Shown here in pieces: positions 29,926 through 39,961 of a stretch of DNA of 43,334 nt (position 1 is its first letter; each line of letters opens with the position of its first letter). The notes under the pieces are model-generated. The model was not told where the DNA came from and did no database searches. It saw only the letters and a program-made list of their open reading frames with translations. The DNA lies in NCBI GenBank assembly GCA_009694515.1, contig SHUV01000006.1, forward strand, positions 1 to 43,334. Direction: 5' to 3'. The position numbers were made by a program, and so were the translations under genes. Source of the stretch: Candidatus Planktophila sp. (GTDB taxonomy: Bacteria > Actinomycetota > Actinomycetes > Nanopelagicales > Nanopelagicaceae).

Positions 29926-31077
29926 ATGGTTGATCTCGGAATTCCAAGTGCTCCGCCGCCAACGCTGCACCCGCGTCGCAAGACGCGTCAGCTCAAAGTT
30001 GGCTCGGTTGGGGTTGGTTCGCAATCACAGGTCAGTGTGCAATCGATGTGCACCACTCTCACATCAGATGTAGATGCTACTTTGCAGCAGATTGCAGAAC
30101 TCACCGCATCTGGCTGCCAGATTGTTCGAGTTGCAGTGCCTTCCCAAGATGATGCTGATGCATTGGCACAAATTGCTAAGAAATCTCAGATTCCAGTGAT
30201 TGCAGATATTCATTTTCAACCAAAATATATCTTCGCCGCAATCGATGCTGGGTGCGCCGCCGTACGTGTGAACCCTGGAAATATTAAGCAATTCGATGAC
30301 AAGGTCAAAGAGGTAGCAAAGGCGGCCGGAGATGCCGGCATTCCAATTCGCATTGGCGTTAATGCTGGTTCGCTAGATCCACGACTGCTTGCAAAATATG
30401 GCAAGGCAACTCCCGAAGCCCTGGCTGAATCAGCGCTTTGGGAGGCATCACTATTTGAAGAGCATGGCTTTGGAGATATTAAGATTTCGGTCAAGCATCA
30501 CGATCCAGTCACGATGGTCAACGCCTATCGAATTCTTGCCGCCAAGTGTGATTACCCGTTACACCTCGGGGTAACAGAGGCTGGTCCAATCTTTCAAGGA
30601 ACGATTAAGTCAGCAACTGCCTTTGGAATCTTGTTGGCTGAAGGTATTGGCGACACTATTCGCGTCTCACTATCGGCGCCGCCTGTGGAAGAAGTCAAGG
30701 TTGGCATTTCTATTCTTGAATCGCTTAATTTGCGCCAGCGTAAATTGGAAATTGTTTCTTGCCCATCATGTGGTCGCGCTCAAGTTGATGTCTATACCTT
30801 GGCTGAGAAAGTACAGGCAGGTTTGCAAGGAATGACAGTTCCATTGCGCGTTGCGGTCATGGGTTGCGTGGTGAACGGACCTGGTGAAGCGCGTGAAGCA
30901 GACCTTGGTGTGGCATCTGGAAATGGAAAAGGTCAGATCTTTGTGAAGGGTCAAGTCATTAAGACTGTTCCGGAAGCACAGATTGTTGAAACTCTGATTG
31001 AAGAAGCGATGCGCTTAGCCGAAGAGATGGAAGCCGCCGGCGTTGCATCAGGAGTACCTTCCGTCACTACTTCGTAA
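29926..31077 (+). CDS. ispG: 4-hydroxy-3-methylbut-2-enyl diphosphate synthase
   Basis: IspG (GcpE) is a [4Fe-4S] enzyme that reductively opens MEcPP to HMBPP, the sixth step of the MEP pathway. The 383-residue length fits the bacterial two-domain form: a TIM barrel, then a cluster domain. Cluster ligands are C279 and C282 ([11 protein letters not shown]), C314 ([10 protein letters not shown]) and a glutamate in GEARE. The N-terminal [15 protein letters not shown] and [15 protein letters not shown] are typical. It follows rseP by 56 bases and precedes proS by 21. Confidence 0.97.
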   Translation: MVDLGIPSAPPPTLHPRRKTRQLKVGSVGVGSQSQVSVQSMCTTLTSDVDATLQQIAELTASGCQIVRVAVPSQDDADALAQIAKKSQIPVIADIHFQPKYIFAAIDAGCAAVRVNPGNIKQFDDKVKEVAKAAGDAGIPIRIGVNAGSLDPRLLAKYGKATPEALAESALWEASLFEEHGFGDIKISVKHHDPVTMVNAYRILAAKCDYPLHLGVTEAGPIFQGTIKSATAFGILLAEGIGDTIRVSLSAPPVEEVKVGISILESLNLRQRKLEIVSCPSCGRAQVDVYTLAEKVQAGLQGMTVPLRVAVMGCVVNGPGEAREADLGVASGNGKGQIFVKGQVIKTVPEAQIVETLIEEAMRLAEEMEAAGVASGVPSVTTS

Positions 31078-31085
31078 TCCTCCGG

Positions 31086-31091
31086 TAGGGT
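31086..31091 (+). promoter_or_regulatory. Putative -10 element for proS
   Basis: TAGGGT lies seven bases before the proS ATG in a gap of only 21 bases that contains no SD. It fits the leaderless pattern seen elsewhere in the window, but no -35 was found. Confidence 0.3.
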
Positions 31092-31098
31092 TCGCATT

Positions 31099-32832
31099 AT
31101 GTTGCGAATGTCCACTCTGTTCTTGCGCACGCTTCGCGATGACCCAGCTGATGCTGAAGTTCCAAGTCATCGACTTCTAGTACGCGCCGGATATATTCGT
31201 CGAATCGCTGCCGGTGTCTATTCCTGGCTACCACTCGGGGTCATCACACTTCGCAATATCGAAAACATTGTCCGCCAAGAGATGGATAAGGCTGGCTTTC
31301 AAGAAGTTCATTTTCCAGCGCTCTTACCCAAAGATGCATATGAGCAGACTGGTCGCTGGACTGATTACGGCCCAGATCTCTTTCGTCTGCAAGATCGCAG
31401 AGGTGCAGATTACTTACTAGGGCCGACTCACGAAGAGATGTTCACGCTGATGGTCAAAGGTGAGTACTCCTCTTATAAAGATTTGCCACTCTCGCTCTAT
31501 CAAATTCAAACCAAGTATCGCGATGAAGCTCGTCCGCGTTCAGGAATTATTCGCGGGCGCGAATTTGTCATGAAAGATTCTTATTCTTTTGACCTCACCG
31601 ATGAAGGTCTCGTTGACTCCTACATGCGCCATCGCGCTGCCTATATTGCAACCTTTGATCGGCTGCGCCTTAAGTACAACATTGTCAGTGCGGTATCCGG
31701 TGCGATGGGTGGCTCGGCATCAGAGGAATTCCTAGCACCGTGTGAAACCGGTGAAGATACTTATGTGCTCTGTCAAAAGTGTGGTTATGCTGCAAATGTG
31801 GAAGCGGTGACAACAGTTGTTGCACCAAGTGATGCAGCTAGTGTGCTGGCGCAAGAAGTTTTTGACTCACCTAACACTCCCACCATCGACACACTTGTTG
31901 AACTTCTGAATGCAAAGTTCGGTGGGGGATATGACGGGGCAAAGACTCTTAAAAATGTGATGCTGATGGCTGATGAAAAAGCGATTGCAGTTCTTGTGCC
32001 GGGTGACCGAGAAGTTGATCTCAAGCGCTTGCAAGCAAATCTTGCCGGCGTCAATGACTTACGAGTATTTGAAGAGGCAGATTTTTCAAAGTTTCCTGGA
32101 CTTGTTAAGGGTTATCTCGGACCGCAAGATGCAAAGAAGAATGGCATCACTGTCTATGCCGATCCGCGAATTGCCCCCGGCACAGCGTGGGTAACAGGTG
32201 CCAATGCCAAAGATAAGCATGCACGCAATGTGGTTAATGGTCGAGATTTCGCTGTTGATTATTACGTTGAAGCGGCGCAAATTCGTCAAGGAGATGCATG
32301 CCCTAAGTGCGCAGCTCCAGTTGTAATTGATCGCGCAATTGAAATTGGTCATATCTTCCAGTTGGGTCGCAAATACGCGCAGGCACTTAATCTCACAGTT
32401 CTAGATCAAAATGGGAAATCACAAGTTGTGACAATGGGCTCTTACGGAATTGGAGTCTCGCGCGCAGTTGCCGCCATTGCCGAACAGAGTTATGACGAGA
32501 TTGGACTTTCTTGGCCGGTAGAAGTTGCACCTGCCAAAGTCCATGTTGTTGCCACAGGCAAGGAAGATAATATTTTCGAGACTGCCGAGAAGATTAGCGC
32601 CGAGCTTGAGGCCCGCGGAATATCTGTGATGTTAGATGATCGACGCGGCACTAGCCCAGGAGTTAAGTTTAAAGATGCTGAACTCATCGGAATTCCAGTC
32701 ATTGTTGTGGTGGGCAAGGCGCTGGAAAACGGTAACGTTGAAGTTCGGGTGCGCAAGAGTGGTGAAAAGTCAGAGATTGCGGTGGTGGGCGCAGTTGATG
32801 CAATCGCAGCTCTTCTTCCCACCTTGCCTTAA
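31099..32832 (+). CDS. proS: Prolyl-tRNA synthetase, bacterial type with insertion domain
   Basis: ProS charges tRNA(Pro). The 577-residue length and the start [35 protein letters not shown]-type N-terminus are those of the bacterial form. Class II motifs are visible: motif 2 around [25 protein letters not shown], and motif 3 near [15 protein letters not shown]. Between them is the editing (INS) domain, including [30 protein letters not shown] zinc-like segment is present, and the anticodon-binding domain closes the protein. It follows ispG closely, as in many Actinobacteria. Confidence 0.96.
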   Translation: MLRMSTLFLRTLRDDPADAEVPSHRLLVRAGYIRRIAAGVYSWLPLGVITLRNIENIVRQEMDKAGFQEVHFPALLPKDAYEQTGRWTDYGPDLFRLQDRRGADYLLGPTHEEMFTLMVKGEYSSYKDLPLSLYQIQTKYRDEARPRSGIIRGREFVMKDSYSFDLTDEGLVDSYMRHRAAYIATFDRLRLKYNIVSAVSGAMGGSASEEFLAPCETGEDTYVLCQKCGYAANVEAVTTVVAPSDAASVLAQEVFDSPNTPTIDTLVELLNAKFGGGYDGAKTLKNVMLMADEKAIAVLVPGDREVDLKRLQANLAGVNDLRVFEEADFSKFPGLVKGYLGPQDAKKNGITVYADPRIAPGTAWVTGANAKDKHARNVVNGRDFAVDYYVEAAQIRQGDACPKCAAPVVIDRAIEIGHIFQLGRKYAQALNLTVLDQNGKSQVVTMGSYGIGVSRAVAAIAEQSYDEIGLSWPVEVAPAKVHVVATGKEDNIFETAEKISAELEARGISVMLDDRRGTSPGVKFKDAELIGIPVIVVVGKALENGNVEVRVRKSGEKSEIAVVGAVDAIAALLPTLP

Positions 32833-32863
32833 TTACCAGATTGCTTACATTCACTGATAAAAT
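32833..32863 (+). promoter_or_regulatory. Putative promoter of the rimP-nusA-infB operon
   Basis: TAAAAT (32858-32863) is a good -10 with an upstream TGA, making an extended -10. TTACCA (32833-32838) is a possible -35 at a 19-base spacing. It lies in the 73-base gap between proS and rimP and would leave an untranslated leader of about 35 bases. Confidence 0.5.
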
Positions 32864-32905
32864 CTGCGCGACAACTTAAGAACAATTAAATATGAAGGGC
32901 TAGAA

Positions 32906-33382
32906 ATGGCAATCACGGATCAAATAGCGCAACTGGTTACACCTGCAGTTGAAGCTCAAGGATTCTTCCTTGAAGAAGTCCTACTTGTATCACCCGGCAA
33001 ACATCGCATTGTTACCTGCATCGTTGACGGCCAAAGTTCGTTAAATATGGATCAGGTCACCGCCATCTCACGCGCCATCTCTGAACTTCTCGATGAAGCC
33101 GTCTTTATGGGAGAAGCGCCCTTTACGTTGGAGGTCACTTCTCCGGGTGTTGATCGCCCGCTGACCAAGCCCCGTCACTTTGCAAAGAACGTTGATCGCT
33201 TGCTCAAGGTTGTGGGCAATGATGGTGAGGTCGTTACTGGCCGAATCTCTGGCAATACTGAAAGCGATCTCACGCTGTCGGTAACGGGGAAGAAGGAAGT
33301 AAAAGAAGTTGTGATTGCACTTTCAGATATTAAGCGCGCAACAGTTGAAATTGAATTTAACCGGAAAGAGAGTGATAAGTAA
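32906..33382 (+). CDS. rimP: Ribosome maturation factor RimP
   Basis: RimP helps late 30S assembly. The 158-residue protein has the two-domain pattern of the family, with FFLEEVLLVSPGKHRIVTCIVDG, then AISRAISELLD and FTLEVTSPGVDRPLTKPRHF, the most conserved segment. A lysine-rich C-terminal Sm-like domain follows. The ATG at 32906 has GAAGGG about eight bases upstream. The stop overlaps the nusA ATG by one base (TAATG), matching the near-universal rimP-nusA pair. Confidence 0.95.
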   Translation: MAITDQIAQLVTPAVEAQGFFLEEVLLVSPGKHRIVTCIVDGQSSLNMDQVTAISRAISELLDEAVFMGEAPFTLEVTSPGVDRPLTKPRHFAKNVDRLLKVVGNDGEVVTGRISGNTESDLTLSVTGKKEVKEVVIALSDIKRATVEIEFNRKESDK

Positions 33383-34350
33383 TGGGTGTCGACATTGCAG
33401 CGCTCAAACAACTAACCGATGCAAAAGGTATGCCGCTAGAGCAGTTAATTCAGGCAATTGAAGCTGGAGTACTCACCGCATATTCCGAGACGCTGGAGCC
33501 GAACCGTTACGCACGAGTGCAACTTGATCGCGAAACCGGAGACATTGCGATATTTGTTCCCGAGTTCAATGAACTAGGGGAGCGCATTGCCGAGAAGGTG
33601 CTTGAGGTTGAGGGCTTTGATCGCACTGCCACTTCCACTGCTCGCCAAGTGATTAAGCTTCAAATGCGTGTAACTAACGATGCTGAAATCGTGGGAGAGT
33701 TCACCGCATCTGTGGGCGATGTTATCTCCGGAATCGTTCAACAGGGGCGCGATCCCAAGATGATTAACGTCAACCTTGGTCGAACAGAAGGTCGCATTCC
33801 GCCGCAAGAGCAGGTTCCTGGTGAAGTCTTCAACCACGGCGATCGCATCAAATGTTTTGTAGTTGAGGTAAAGCAAGGACTTAAGGGTCCAGAAATTATG
33901 TTATCTAGAAGCCATCCAGCACTGGTGAAGCAGTTATTTGCACTAGAAGTTCCAGAAATACAAGATCGCATCGTCGAGATCATGGCGGTAGCACGAGAGG
34001 CAGGACATCGCACAAAGATTGCAGTTCGCTCTCACCGCGCCGGAGTTTCATCGAAAGGTTCACTGATTGGCCCCATGGGCTCGCGCGCGCAGGCTGTGAT
34101 GAATGAATTACATGGAGAGAAGATTGATATCGTCGATTGGGATGAAGATCCAGTTAAGTTTGTCGCTCACGCACTTGCTCCGGCCAAAGTAACGAGTGTG
34201 ACTATCGTTGATGAATCAATTCGTTCTGCAAAAGTCATTGTTCCGGATTACCAACTATCGCTGGCCATCGGAAAAGATGGACAAAATGCCCGTCTTGCCG
34301 CACGACTTACCGGCTGGCGAATAGATATTCACCCCGATACTCCCGCGTGA
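33382..34350 (+). CDS. nusA: Transcription termination/antitermination factor NusA
   Basis: NusA binds RNA polymerase and nascent RNA and modulates pausing and termination. The 322-residue protein has the N-terminal polymerase-binding domain, an S1 domain (GDVISGIVQQGRD...INVNLGRTEGRIPP), and two KH domains including SKGSLIGPMGSRAQAVMNEL and LAIGKDGQNARLAARLTGWRIDI. It ends soon after the second KH, without the acidic repeats of the E. coli protein, as is usual outside Proteobacteria. The 180-base region after it would hold ylxR in most relatives, but no such gene is present. Confidence 0.96.
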   Translation: MGVDIAALKQLTDAKGMPLEQLIQAIEAGVLTAYSETLEPNRYARVQLDRETGDIAIFVPEFNELGERIAEKVLEVEGFDRTATSTARQVIKLQMRVTNDAEIVGEFTASVGDVISGIVQQGRDPKMINVNLGRTEGRIPPQEQVPGEVFNHGDRIKCFVVEVKQGLKGPEIMLSRSHPALVKQLFALEVPEIQDRIVEIMAVAREAGHRTKIAVRSHRAGVSSKGSLIGPMGSRAQAVMNELHGEKIDIVDWDEDPVKFVAHALAPAKVTSVTIVDESIRSAKVIVPDYQLSLAIGKDGQNARLAARLTGWRIDIHPDTPA

Positions 34351-34390
34351 AATAGGGATTTCTCACCTCATTCGCTAGACTGGGGCCATC

Positions 34391-34406
34391 GCATAAGCGC
34401 ATAAGC
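34391..34406 (+). repeat. Tandem 8-base repeat in the infB leader
   Basis: GCATAAGC occurs twice in direct succession (34391-34398 and 34399-34406), immediately before the small frame at 34407. It may be chance or a protein-binding site. It is the only such tandem copy I noticed in a non-coding part of the window. Confidence 0.35.
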
Positions 34407-34454
34407 GTGAGTGCAATTACTGAAATGGATGCGAAAGATATGAAACTCAAATGA
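34407..34454 (+). CDS. Possible 15-codon ORF in the infB leader
   Basis: A GTG-started frame encodes VSAITEMDAKDMKLK (first residue read as Met) and ends in TGA 76 bases before infB. No SD precedes it; a TAGACT -10-like hexamer is at 34376-34381. It resembles neither YlxR nor a known leader peptide. Low confidence; it may be chance. Confidence 0.2.
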   Translation: MSAITEMDAKDMKLK

Positions 34455-34485
34455 GCTCGTTTACATCATGAGGTCGAACAACTAG

Positions 34486-34516
34486 GGCTCGCATCCCACA
34501 AATTTTAATGCGGGCC
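34486..34516 (+). promoter_or_regulatory. Hairpin before the infB ribosome binding site
   Basis: GGCTCGCAT (34486-34494) pairs with ATGCGGGCC (34508-34516), nine base pairs with one G-U, around a 13-base loop. It ends a few bases before the AGGAG that serves infB. It could act as a stability or translation-control element. The loop lacks a T-run on its 3' side, so it is not a terminator. Confidence 0.5.
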
Positions 34517-34530
34517 AAGACAGGAGAAAT

Positions 34531-37236
34531 GTGTCAAAGGTCCGCGTACACGAGTTAGCAAAGCAACTCGGTATGGAGAGCAAGGAAGTCCTTGCAAAAC
34601 TCCAAGAAATGGGCGAATTCGTCCGATCAGCATCATCAACAGTTGAAGCACCGGTAGTGCGCAAGTTAGTTGCGCTATACCCAGATGCTAAACCGGTAGA
34701 AGAGAAGAAGCCTGTGAAGAAGGCTGCGGCAAAGAAAACTGCCGCCTCCAAGAAAACTGCTGAAGTAAATCCAGAACTTGCAGCAGAGTTAGCTGCCGAA
34801 CTCGGTGTCGATCTTGCAGCGCTAAAGGCATCGCGTGATGCGGCTGCAACTGCCCACGAAGAAGCGAAGGCTGCAGCAACTGCAGAAGCGCAAACTCCAA
34901 CAGTGCCAACTACTCCTGCCACACCCAGTGCACCTCGTCCAGGAAATAATCCATTTTCATCAGGGGCTGTGGTTCCACGTCCACCACGTCCTGGTAACAA
35001 TCCATTTTCAACAGGTGGCCTAGCTCCGCGCCCACCTCAAAGACCAGCAGGTTCAACTGGTGCACCACGTCCAGGTATGGCAGGTGCTCGTCCCGGTTCT
35101 GTTCGTCCAGGTTTTGCAGCACGTCCTGGTGGTGCACGTCCGCCAGGTGCAGGTACTGGAACTGGAAACTATCCACCACGCACAGGTGGCGCACCAACTT
35201 CATCAGGTCCATACCGTTCACAAGGTAACGCTCCAGCAGGTGGCGCACCTGGTGGCCCACAACGTCCAGGTGGCGGTGCTCCTAATCGCGGTCCAGGTCG
35301 TGGCGGAACTGCAGGTGCATTTGGAAAGAATGCAAGTAAATCTTCTAAGCGTAAGCAGAAGTCACGTAAGGCGCTGCGCGAAGAATTCGACAATATGCAA
35401 GCTCCTCAATTAGGTGGAGCAGTTATTCCTCACGGTGATGGCAAGACAAAGATTCGCATGCGCCGTGGCTCATCACTTGCAGATTTTGCAGAGAAGATCA
35501 ATGCAGATCCAGCAGCGTTGGTATCAGCGCTATTCCACTTAGGTGAAATGGTGACTGCAACTCAATCTGTTGACGCTGACACATTTGAAATTCTCGGAGC
35601 CCAACTTGGATATGTCATCGAAGTTGTTTCGCCTGAGGAAGAAGATCGTGAACTCTTGCAGGGATTTGATATCGATCTCGCTGCCGAAATGAGTGACTAC
35701 GACGAGGAAAACCTCACTGCCCGCCCACCAGTTGTCACCGTAATGGGACACGTGGACCACGGTAAGACTTCTCTTCTTGATGCGGTTCGTAAGACCGAAG
35801 TGATTAAGGGCGAAGCCGGCGGCATCACACAGCACATTGGTGCCTACCAAATTCACCATGATCACGATGGCGTCAATCGCGCGATTACATTTATTGATAC
35901 ACCAGGTCACGAAGCCTTTACCGCTATGCGTGCACGTGGTGCCAAGGTCACAGATATTGCAGTGCTGGTAGTTGCAGCAGATGACGGCATCATGCCTCAG
36001 ACAATTGAAGCGCTCAACCACGCACAGGCGGCTGATGTGCCAATTGTGGTTGCAGTGAACAAGATTGATAAGGAAGGTGCGAACCCAGATAAGGTCCGCC
36101 AGCAACTTACTGAGTACAACTTGATTGCGGAAGAATACGGTGGAGACACAATCTTCGTAAACGTCTCTGCTAAATCAGGTGTCGGAGTCAATGAACTTAT
36201 TGATTCAATCTTGCTGACAGCCGATGCTGCGATTGATCTGCGGGCAGTGGCACTCGATGTTGCTCGCGGTGTTGCCATTGAAGCTCACCTCGACCGTGGT
36301 CGTGGACCAGTTGCAACAGTTCTTGTGCAGCGCGGAACACTCAAAGTTGGAGATGCCATCGTTGCCGGAGGATCATTTGGTCGCGTGCGCGCTATGCACG
36401 ATGAAGATGGTAATACGGTCGAAGAGGCAGGGCCATCACGTCCAGTGCAGGTTCTCGGATTCACATCCGTTCCTAATGCTGGAGATACCTTCCTAGTTGC
36501 AGAAGATGACCGCACATCTCGTCAGATTGCCGAAAAGCGTCAAGCTGCAGAGCGCAACGCGCAATTGGCGAAGGCGCGCAAGAAGGTCTCACTGGAAGAC
36601 TTCATGGAGCAATCCAAGATTTCAACTCTTAACCTCATCCTGAAGGGTGACGTTTCTGGTTCAGTGGAAGCACTCGAAGATGCACTGATGCAACTCGATG
36701 TTGGTGCTGAAGTAGATCTACGAGTTATTCACCGCGGTGTTGGCGCAATTACCAAGAGCGATATCACTCTTGCATCTGCCTCAACTGCTGTTGTTATCGG
36801 CTTTAACGTTAAGCCAGAGCCACAGACTGCTATCTATGCTGATCAAGAAGGCGTCGAAGTTCGCTTCTACTCAGTTATCTATAACGCAATCGAAGAGATT
36901 GAACTCTCACTTAAGGGACTCCTTAAGCCAGAGTTTGAAGAGGTTGTACTCGGTAACGCTGAAGTACGCGATCTCTTTAAATCTTCAAAGGTTGGAACGA
37001 TTGCAGGTTCAGTCGTCAGCGACGGAATCATTCGCCGAAATGCAAAGGCACGTGTCATACGTGGCGGAGCAGTCATTGCCGAAGAGGTCACTATCGAATC
37101 GCTCAAGCGATTTAAAGATGATGCCACTGAAGTCCGCGAGGGCTTTGAATGCGGTATCGGCGTAGGTAAGGGTGCTGATCTTGCTGTAGGAGACATCATT
37201 CAGGTCTTTGAGATGCGTGAGAAGAAGCGCGCATAA
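34531..37236 (+). CDS. infB: Translation initiation factor IF-2
   Basis: IF-2 is the GTPase that places fMet-tRNA and joins the ribosomal subunits. The 901-residue protein has an N-terminal IF2_N domain (residues 1-50), an Ala/Lys-rich part, then a Pro/Gly/Arg-rich linker at about 120-265. The linker contains two RPGNNPFS copies (136-143 and 153-160) that are characteristic of Actinobacteria. A second IF2_N and the G domain follow: GHVDHGKTS (406-414), DTPGHE (456-461) and NKID (510-513). Domains II-IV complete the protein. The GTG start has GGAG seven bases upstream. It begins 180 bases after nusA, behind a hairpin. Confidence 0.97.
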   Translation: MSKVRVHELAKQLGMESKEVLAKLQEMGEFVRSASSTVEAPVVRKLVALYPDAKPVEEKKPVKKAAAKKTAASKKTAEVNPELAAELAAELGVDLAALKASRDAAATAHEEAKAAATAEAQTPTVPTTPATPSAPRPGNNPFSSGAVVPRPPRPGNNPFSTGGLAPRPPQRPAGSTGAPRPGMAGARPGSVRPGFAARPGGARPPGAGTGTGNYPPRTGGAPTSSGPYRSQGNAPAGGAPGGPQRPGGGAPNRGPGRGGTAGAFGKNASKSSKRKQKSRKALREEFDNMQAPQLGGAVIPHGDGKTKIRMRRGSSLADFAEKINADPAALVSALFHLGEMVTATQSVDADTFEILGAQLGYVIEVVSPEEEDRELLQGFDIDLAAEMSDYDEENLTARPPVVTVMGHVDHGKTSLLDAVRKTEVIKGEAGGITQHIGAYQIHHDHDGVNRAITFIDTPGHEAFTAMRARGAKVTDIAVLVVAADDGIMPQTIEALNHAQAADVPIVVAVNKIDKEGANPDKVRQQLTEYNLIAEEYGGDTIFVNVSAKSGVGVNELIDSILLTADAAIDLRAVALDVARGVAIEAHLDRGRGPVATVLVQRGTLKVGDAIVAGGSFGRVRAMHDEDGNTVEEAGPSRPVQVLGFTSVPNAGDTFLVAEDDRTSRQIAEKRQAAERNAQLAKARKKVSLEDFMEQSKISTLNLILKGDVSGSVEALEDALMQLDVGAEVDLRVIHRGVGAITKSDITLASASTAVVIGFNVKPEPQTAIYADQEGVEVRFYSVIYNAIEEIELSLKGLLKPEFEEVVLGNAEVRDLFKSSKVGTIAGSVVSDGIIRRNAKARVIRGGAVIAEEVTIESLKRFKDDATEVREGFECGIGVGKGADLAVGDIIQVFEMREKKRA

Positions 37237-37255
37237 CGCTTCGAAGAGTAAACAA

Positions 37256-37696
37256 ATGGGAAATTCACACCGCAGCCAGAAGGTTGCAGACCGCATCAAG
37301 GTAGTAGTGGCACAGCTGCTTGAGACAAAGATTAAAGATCCGCGTCTTGGCTTTGTCACTGTTACCGATGCGCGTGTGACCGGAGATCTACAGAACGCTT
37401 CCATCTTCTACACCGTCCTTGGTGGAGATGATGAGCGCGCTGCAACCGCAGCTGCCCTGGAATCTGCAAAAGGTGTTATCCGTAGCGCTGTTGGAAAAGA
37501 TTTAGGTACCCGCATCACTCCATCACTGGAATTCATTCTTGATGGACTTCCGGAATCTGCAAAAGCCCTAGATTCATTGCTAGAGCGAGTTCACCAACTT
37601 GATGCCGAAGTTGCGAAGGCACGCGAGAATGCAAAGCCAGTGATGGAAGATGCTTATAAAGTCCCACGCGTCGTAGAAGATAAATTTAATAACTAA
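37256..37696 (+). CDS. rbfA: 30S ribosome-binding factor A
   Basis: RbfA binds the 30S subunit near 16S helix 1 and aids maturation, especially in the cold. The product is 146 residues: [38 protein letters not shown] is the conserved KH-like region, and [15 protein letters not shown] the second signature. I chose the ATG at 37256 ([14 protein letters not shown]) because longer starts lie within infB and do not match the family. The SD (GAAGAG) is weak. The stop overlaps the truB ATG by one base. Confidence 0.94.
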   Translation: MGNSHRSQKVADRIKVVVAQLLETKIKDPRLGFVTVTDARVTGDLQNASIFYTVLGGDDERAATAAALESAKGVIRSAVGKDLGTRITPSLEFILDGLPESAKALDSLLERVHQLDAEVAKARENAKPVMEDAYKVPRVVEDKFNN

Positions 37697-38571
37697 TGAC
37701 AGACGGATTCCTCGTTGTTGACAAAGCTGGGGGAATGACCAGTCACGATGTCGTAGCAGTGGGGCGAAAAGCTCTGGGAACGCGCAAAGTGGGCCATGCC
37801 GGAACACTTGATCCGATGGCTACTGGAGTATTGGTCCTAGGTTTCGGAAATGGCACCCGCCTTTTGCAATACATCACCGATGGCGATAAGTCCTACGTTG
37901 CCACAATTGTTCTCGGGAGCTCAACAGTTACTGATGATAAAGAAGGTGAAGTACTTACCAGCACCGATGCCTCACAGGTAAATGATGCGGACATTGAAAA
38001 GATCCTTAAGGCCATGATTGGAACCATTGCCCAACGTCCGTCATCTGTCTCAGCCGTTAAAGTTGGTGGAGAGCGTGCCTATGATCGAGTACGTGCTGGT
38101 GAGAAGTTTGAACTTGAGCCACGCCAGATAACAATCACGCAACTAGATATTCTGGCAATTCGCCATTTAGCTGCCACAACCGAAGTTGATATTGAAGTCA
38201 CCTGCTCAGCTGGAACATTTATTCGAGCTATCGCCCGCGATTTAGGGGAGGCGTTAGAAGTTGGTGGACACCTGAGCGCCCTTCGGCGCACACGAGTTGC
38301 CGGCTTTACTGAAAAAGATGTGGTCTCATTTGCTGATCTGAAAGATCAGAAGTTCACGCCACTAAAGCTTGCAGATGTGGCCCGGACAACTTTCGCTGTG
38401 CGCGAGCTCACTCTGGAAGAAGTCAGAGAGTTATCTTTCGGTAGATCTCTCTCTGAGAATGGGCATACTTCCATCTCTGCTGCGATGTCACCAGATAATC
38501 GACTCATTGCCCTACTCAAAGACGATGGAGGGCACGCAAAACCAATATCTGTCTTTGCGGCCGCGAACTAG
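37696..38571 (+). CDS. truB: tRNA pseudouridine(55) synthase
   Basis: TruB makes pseudouridine 55 in the T-loop of tRNAs. The 291-residue protein has the start GFLVVDKAGGMTSHDVV and the catalytic aspartate D39 in HAGTLDPMATGVL. Later YDRVRAGEKFELEPRQI and CSAGTFIRAIARDLG are family signatures, and a PUA-like C-terminus follows. It overlaps rbfA by one base (TAATG) and ends 18 bases before ribF, matching the widespread infB-rbfA-truB-ribF-rpsO-pnp order. Confidence 0.97.
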   Translation: MTDGFLVVDKAGGMTSHDVVAVGRKALGTRKVGHAGTLDPMATGVLVLGFGNGTRLLQYITDGDKSYVATIVLGSSTVTDDKEGEVLTSTDASQVNDADIEKILKAMIGTIAQRPSSVSAVKVGGERAYDRVRAGEKFELEPRQITITQLDILAIRHLAATTEVDIEVTCSAGTFIRAIARDLGEALEVGGHLSALRRTRVAGFTEKDVVSFADLKDQKFTPLKLADVARTTFAVRELTLEEVRELSFGRSLSENGHTSISAAMSPDNRLIALLKDDGGHAKPISVFAAAN

Positions 38572-38589
38572 GTAAGGCAAGATTGGGGC

Positions 38590-39477
38590 ATGTCCGAGAC
38601 TAACGTTGTACTCATTGGGGTATTTGATGGGGTACATAAAGGACATCAACAACTGCTTAATCGGGCAAAAGAGATTGCAGCTGGACGATCAATCGTTGCC
38701 CTGACTTTTGATCCACACCCAACGACTGTTTATGCCCCCACGAAGGTGCCCACTGCTCTGACAACCCTGGCAGATCGAGTTGAGCTCTTAAAGATTCACA
38801 ACGCTGATCAAGTAGCAGTAATGAAGTTCAACGAGAACTTTGCCGCAATGTCGGCGGCAGATTTTGTCACCAATGTCTTGGTAGGCCAACTTCATGCCAG
38901 CACTGTGGTGGTGGGAAAGAATTTCACTTACGGTCATAAAGCAGCTGGAAACGTTGATTCACTTATTGCCGATGGCCTTACACATAATTTCACAGTCGAT
39001 GTGCAGGAGCTTAAAGCAGATACCGAAGTCATCTCCTCTTCACGTATTCGCGCACTTGTGATTGCAGGAAAAGTTGAGGAAGCGCGCGCACTTCTGTCTC
39101 GACCTCATCGACTCGATGGTGTGGTGGTGCACGGTGAAAAGCGCGGTCGGGAAATTGGTTACCCCACAGCTAATTTAGGAGACATTGATGGACAAACTAT
39201 TCCTGCCGATGGTGTCTATGCTGGGTGGTTGACTGTGGGAATTAATTTCTGGCCGGCAGCAATTTCGATTGGTACCAATCCAACATTTGCAGGTGAGCGC
39301 GGAAGGCAAGTAGAGGCATACGCACTTGATCAAGAGGGGCTAGAGCTCTATGACAAGAACGCATCGATTGAATTCGGTTGGTATCTGCGGCCCACTCTGA
39401 AATTCGATAGCTTGGAAGAGCTATTGGTCCAGATGAAGAAAGACTGCGATAAAGCGCGCGAATTAACCGAGAAATAA
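38590..39477 (+). CDS. ribF: Bifunctional riboflavin kinase / FAD synthetase
   Basis: RibF phosphorylates riboflavin to FMN and adenylates FMN to FAD. The 295-residue protein has the N-terminal nucleotidyltransferase domain (IGVFDGVHKGHQQLL, then FDPHP and the VVVGKNFTYGHKAAG loop) and the C-terminal kinase domain (RGREIGYPTANL, then IPADGVYAGWL). An ISSSRIRALV segment ends the first domain. The ATG at 38590 has no strong SD. The gene stands between truB and rpsO, its common place in bacteria. Confidence 0.95.
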   Translation: MSETNVVLIGVFDGVHKGHQQLLNRAKEIAAGRSIVALTFDPHPTTVYAPTKVPTALTTLADRVELLKIHNADQVAVMKFNENFAAMSAADFVTNVLVGQLHASTVVVGKNFTYGHKAAGNVDSLIADGLTHNFTVDVQELKADTEVISSSRIRALVIAGKVEEARALLSRPHRLDGVVVHGEKRGREIGYPTANLGDIDGQTIPADGVYAGWLTVGINFWPAAISIGTNPTFAGERGRQVEAYALDQEGLELYDKNASIEFGWYLRPTLKFDSLEELLVQMKKDCDKARELTEK

Positions 39478-39549
39478 GGGCAATTCAGCCTCAATTTCAC
39501 TTATCCACACCCCACGGGTAAACTTCGCATTGTCCAACGAGAAAGTGAT

Positions 39550-39596
39550 TTCCCGTGATTCAAACCGGGAAGCCTCTTGAACAGTACTGATGTACT
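39550..39596 (+). promoter_or_regulatory. Two hairpins in the rpsO leader
   Basis: TTCCCG (39550-39555) pairs with CGGGAA (39566-39571) around a 10-base loop. AGTAC (39583-39587) pairs with GTACT (39592-39596) around TGAT. Both lie in the 143-base ribF-rpsO gap, upstream of the AAAGGA that serves rpsO. S15 autoregulation by leader RNA is known in several bacteria, so a role is plausible, but the fold is not one I recognise. Confidence 0.4.
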
Positions 39597-39620
39597 TAAC
39601 ATGAAAAGGAATACAGCACC

Positions 39621-39890
39621 ATGGCATTAACACCAGAAGTAAAGAAAGAAATCATTGCGAAGTACGGCTCATCAGCTACTGATACAGGAAGCCCTGAAGC
39701 TCAGATCGCTTTATTGTCACGTCGCATCGATGACATTACGACTCACCTTAAGACCAACCCACATGATCACCACAACCGTCGTGGTCTGTTGTTGCTCGTA
39801 GGTCAGCGTCGTCGCATCTTGCAGTACCTCGCAAAGACAGATATCAATCGTTACCGTGGAATTCTCGAGAAACTCGGAATCCGTCGCTAA
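39621..39890 (+). CDS. rpsO: 30S ribosomal protein S15
   Basis: S15 binds 16S rRNA at the three-way junction early in 30S assembly. The 89-residue length is standard. Signatures include [42 protein letters not shown] and [27 protein letters not shown], the canonical C-terminal end. The ATG has AAAAGGA upstream. It is followed by pnp after a 172-base structured gap, the classic rpsO-pnp arrangement. Confidence 0.98.
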   Translation: MALTPEVKKEIIAKYGSSATDTGSPEAQIALLSRRIDDITTHLKTNPHDHHNRRGLLLLVGQRRRILQYLAKTDINRYRGILEKLGIRR

Positions 39891-39900
39891 TTAAGTAAGA

Positions 39901-39956
39901 ACTACCCGCCGGGGGACTAATGGTCCTCGGTAGTGGTTTCCAGATGTTTGCATCTG
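39901..39956 (+). other. Hairpins after rpsO (rpsO-pnp spacer, part 1)
   Basis: ACTACC (39901-39906) pairs with GGTAGT (39929-39934), enclosing GGAC/GTCC (39914-39917 with 39923-39926, extended by a G-U and a G-C). CAGATG (39941-39946) then pairs with CATCTG (39951-39956) around TTTG. The first may act as an imperfect terminator or an RNase III site; the T-run after it is short. Confidence 0.5.
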
Positions 39957-39961
39957 TGAAC

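Noticed and set aside
32892-32903. A three-codon ORF (ATG-AAG-GGC-TAG) just before rimP
   Set aside because: Too short to assess and most simply explained as part of the rimP SD region (GAAGGG).
34950-35330. Repeated GGTCGTCCAGG-like sequence that could suggest a repeat array
   Set aside because: The repeats encode the Pro/Gly/Arg-rich linker of IF-2 in frame; spacing is irregular and no spacers or CRISPR-type units exist.
35539-36105. A 188-codon open frame on the minus strand inside infB
   Set aside because: It is antisense to the G domain of IF-2, including the GHVDHGKTS motif, has no known motif and no ribosome binding site.
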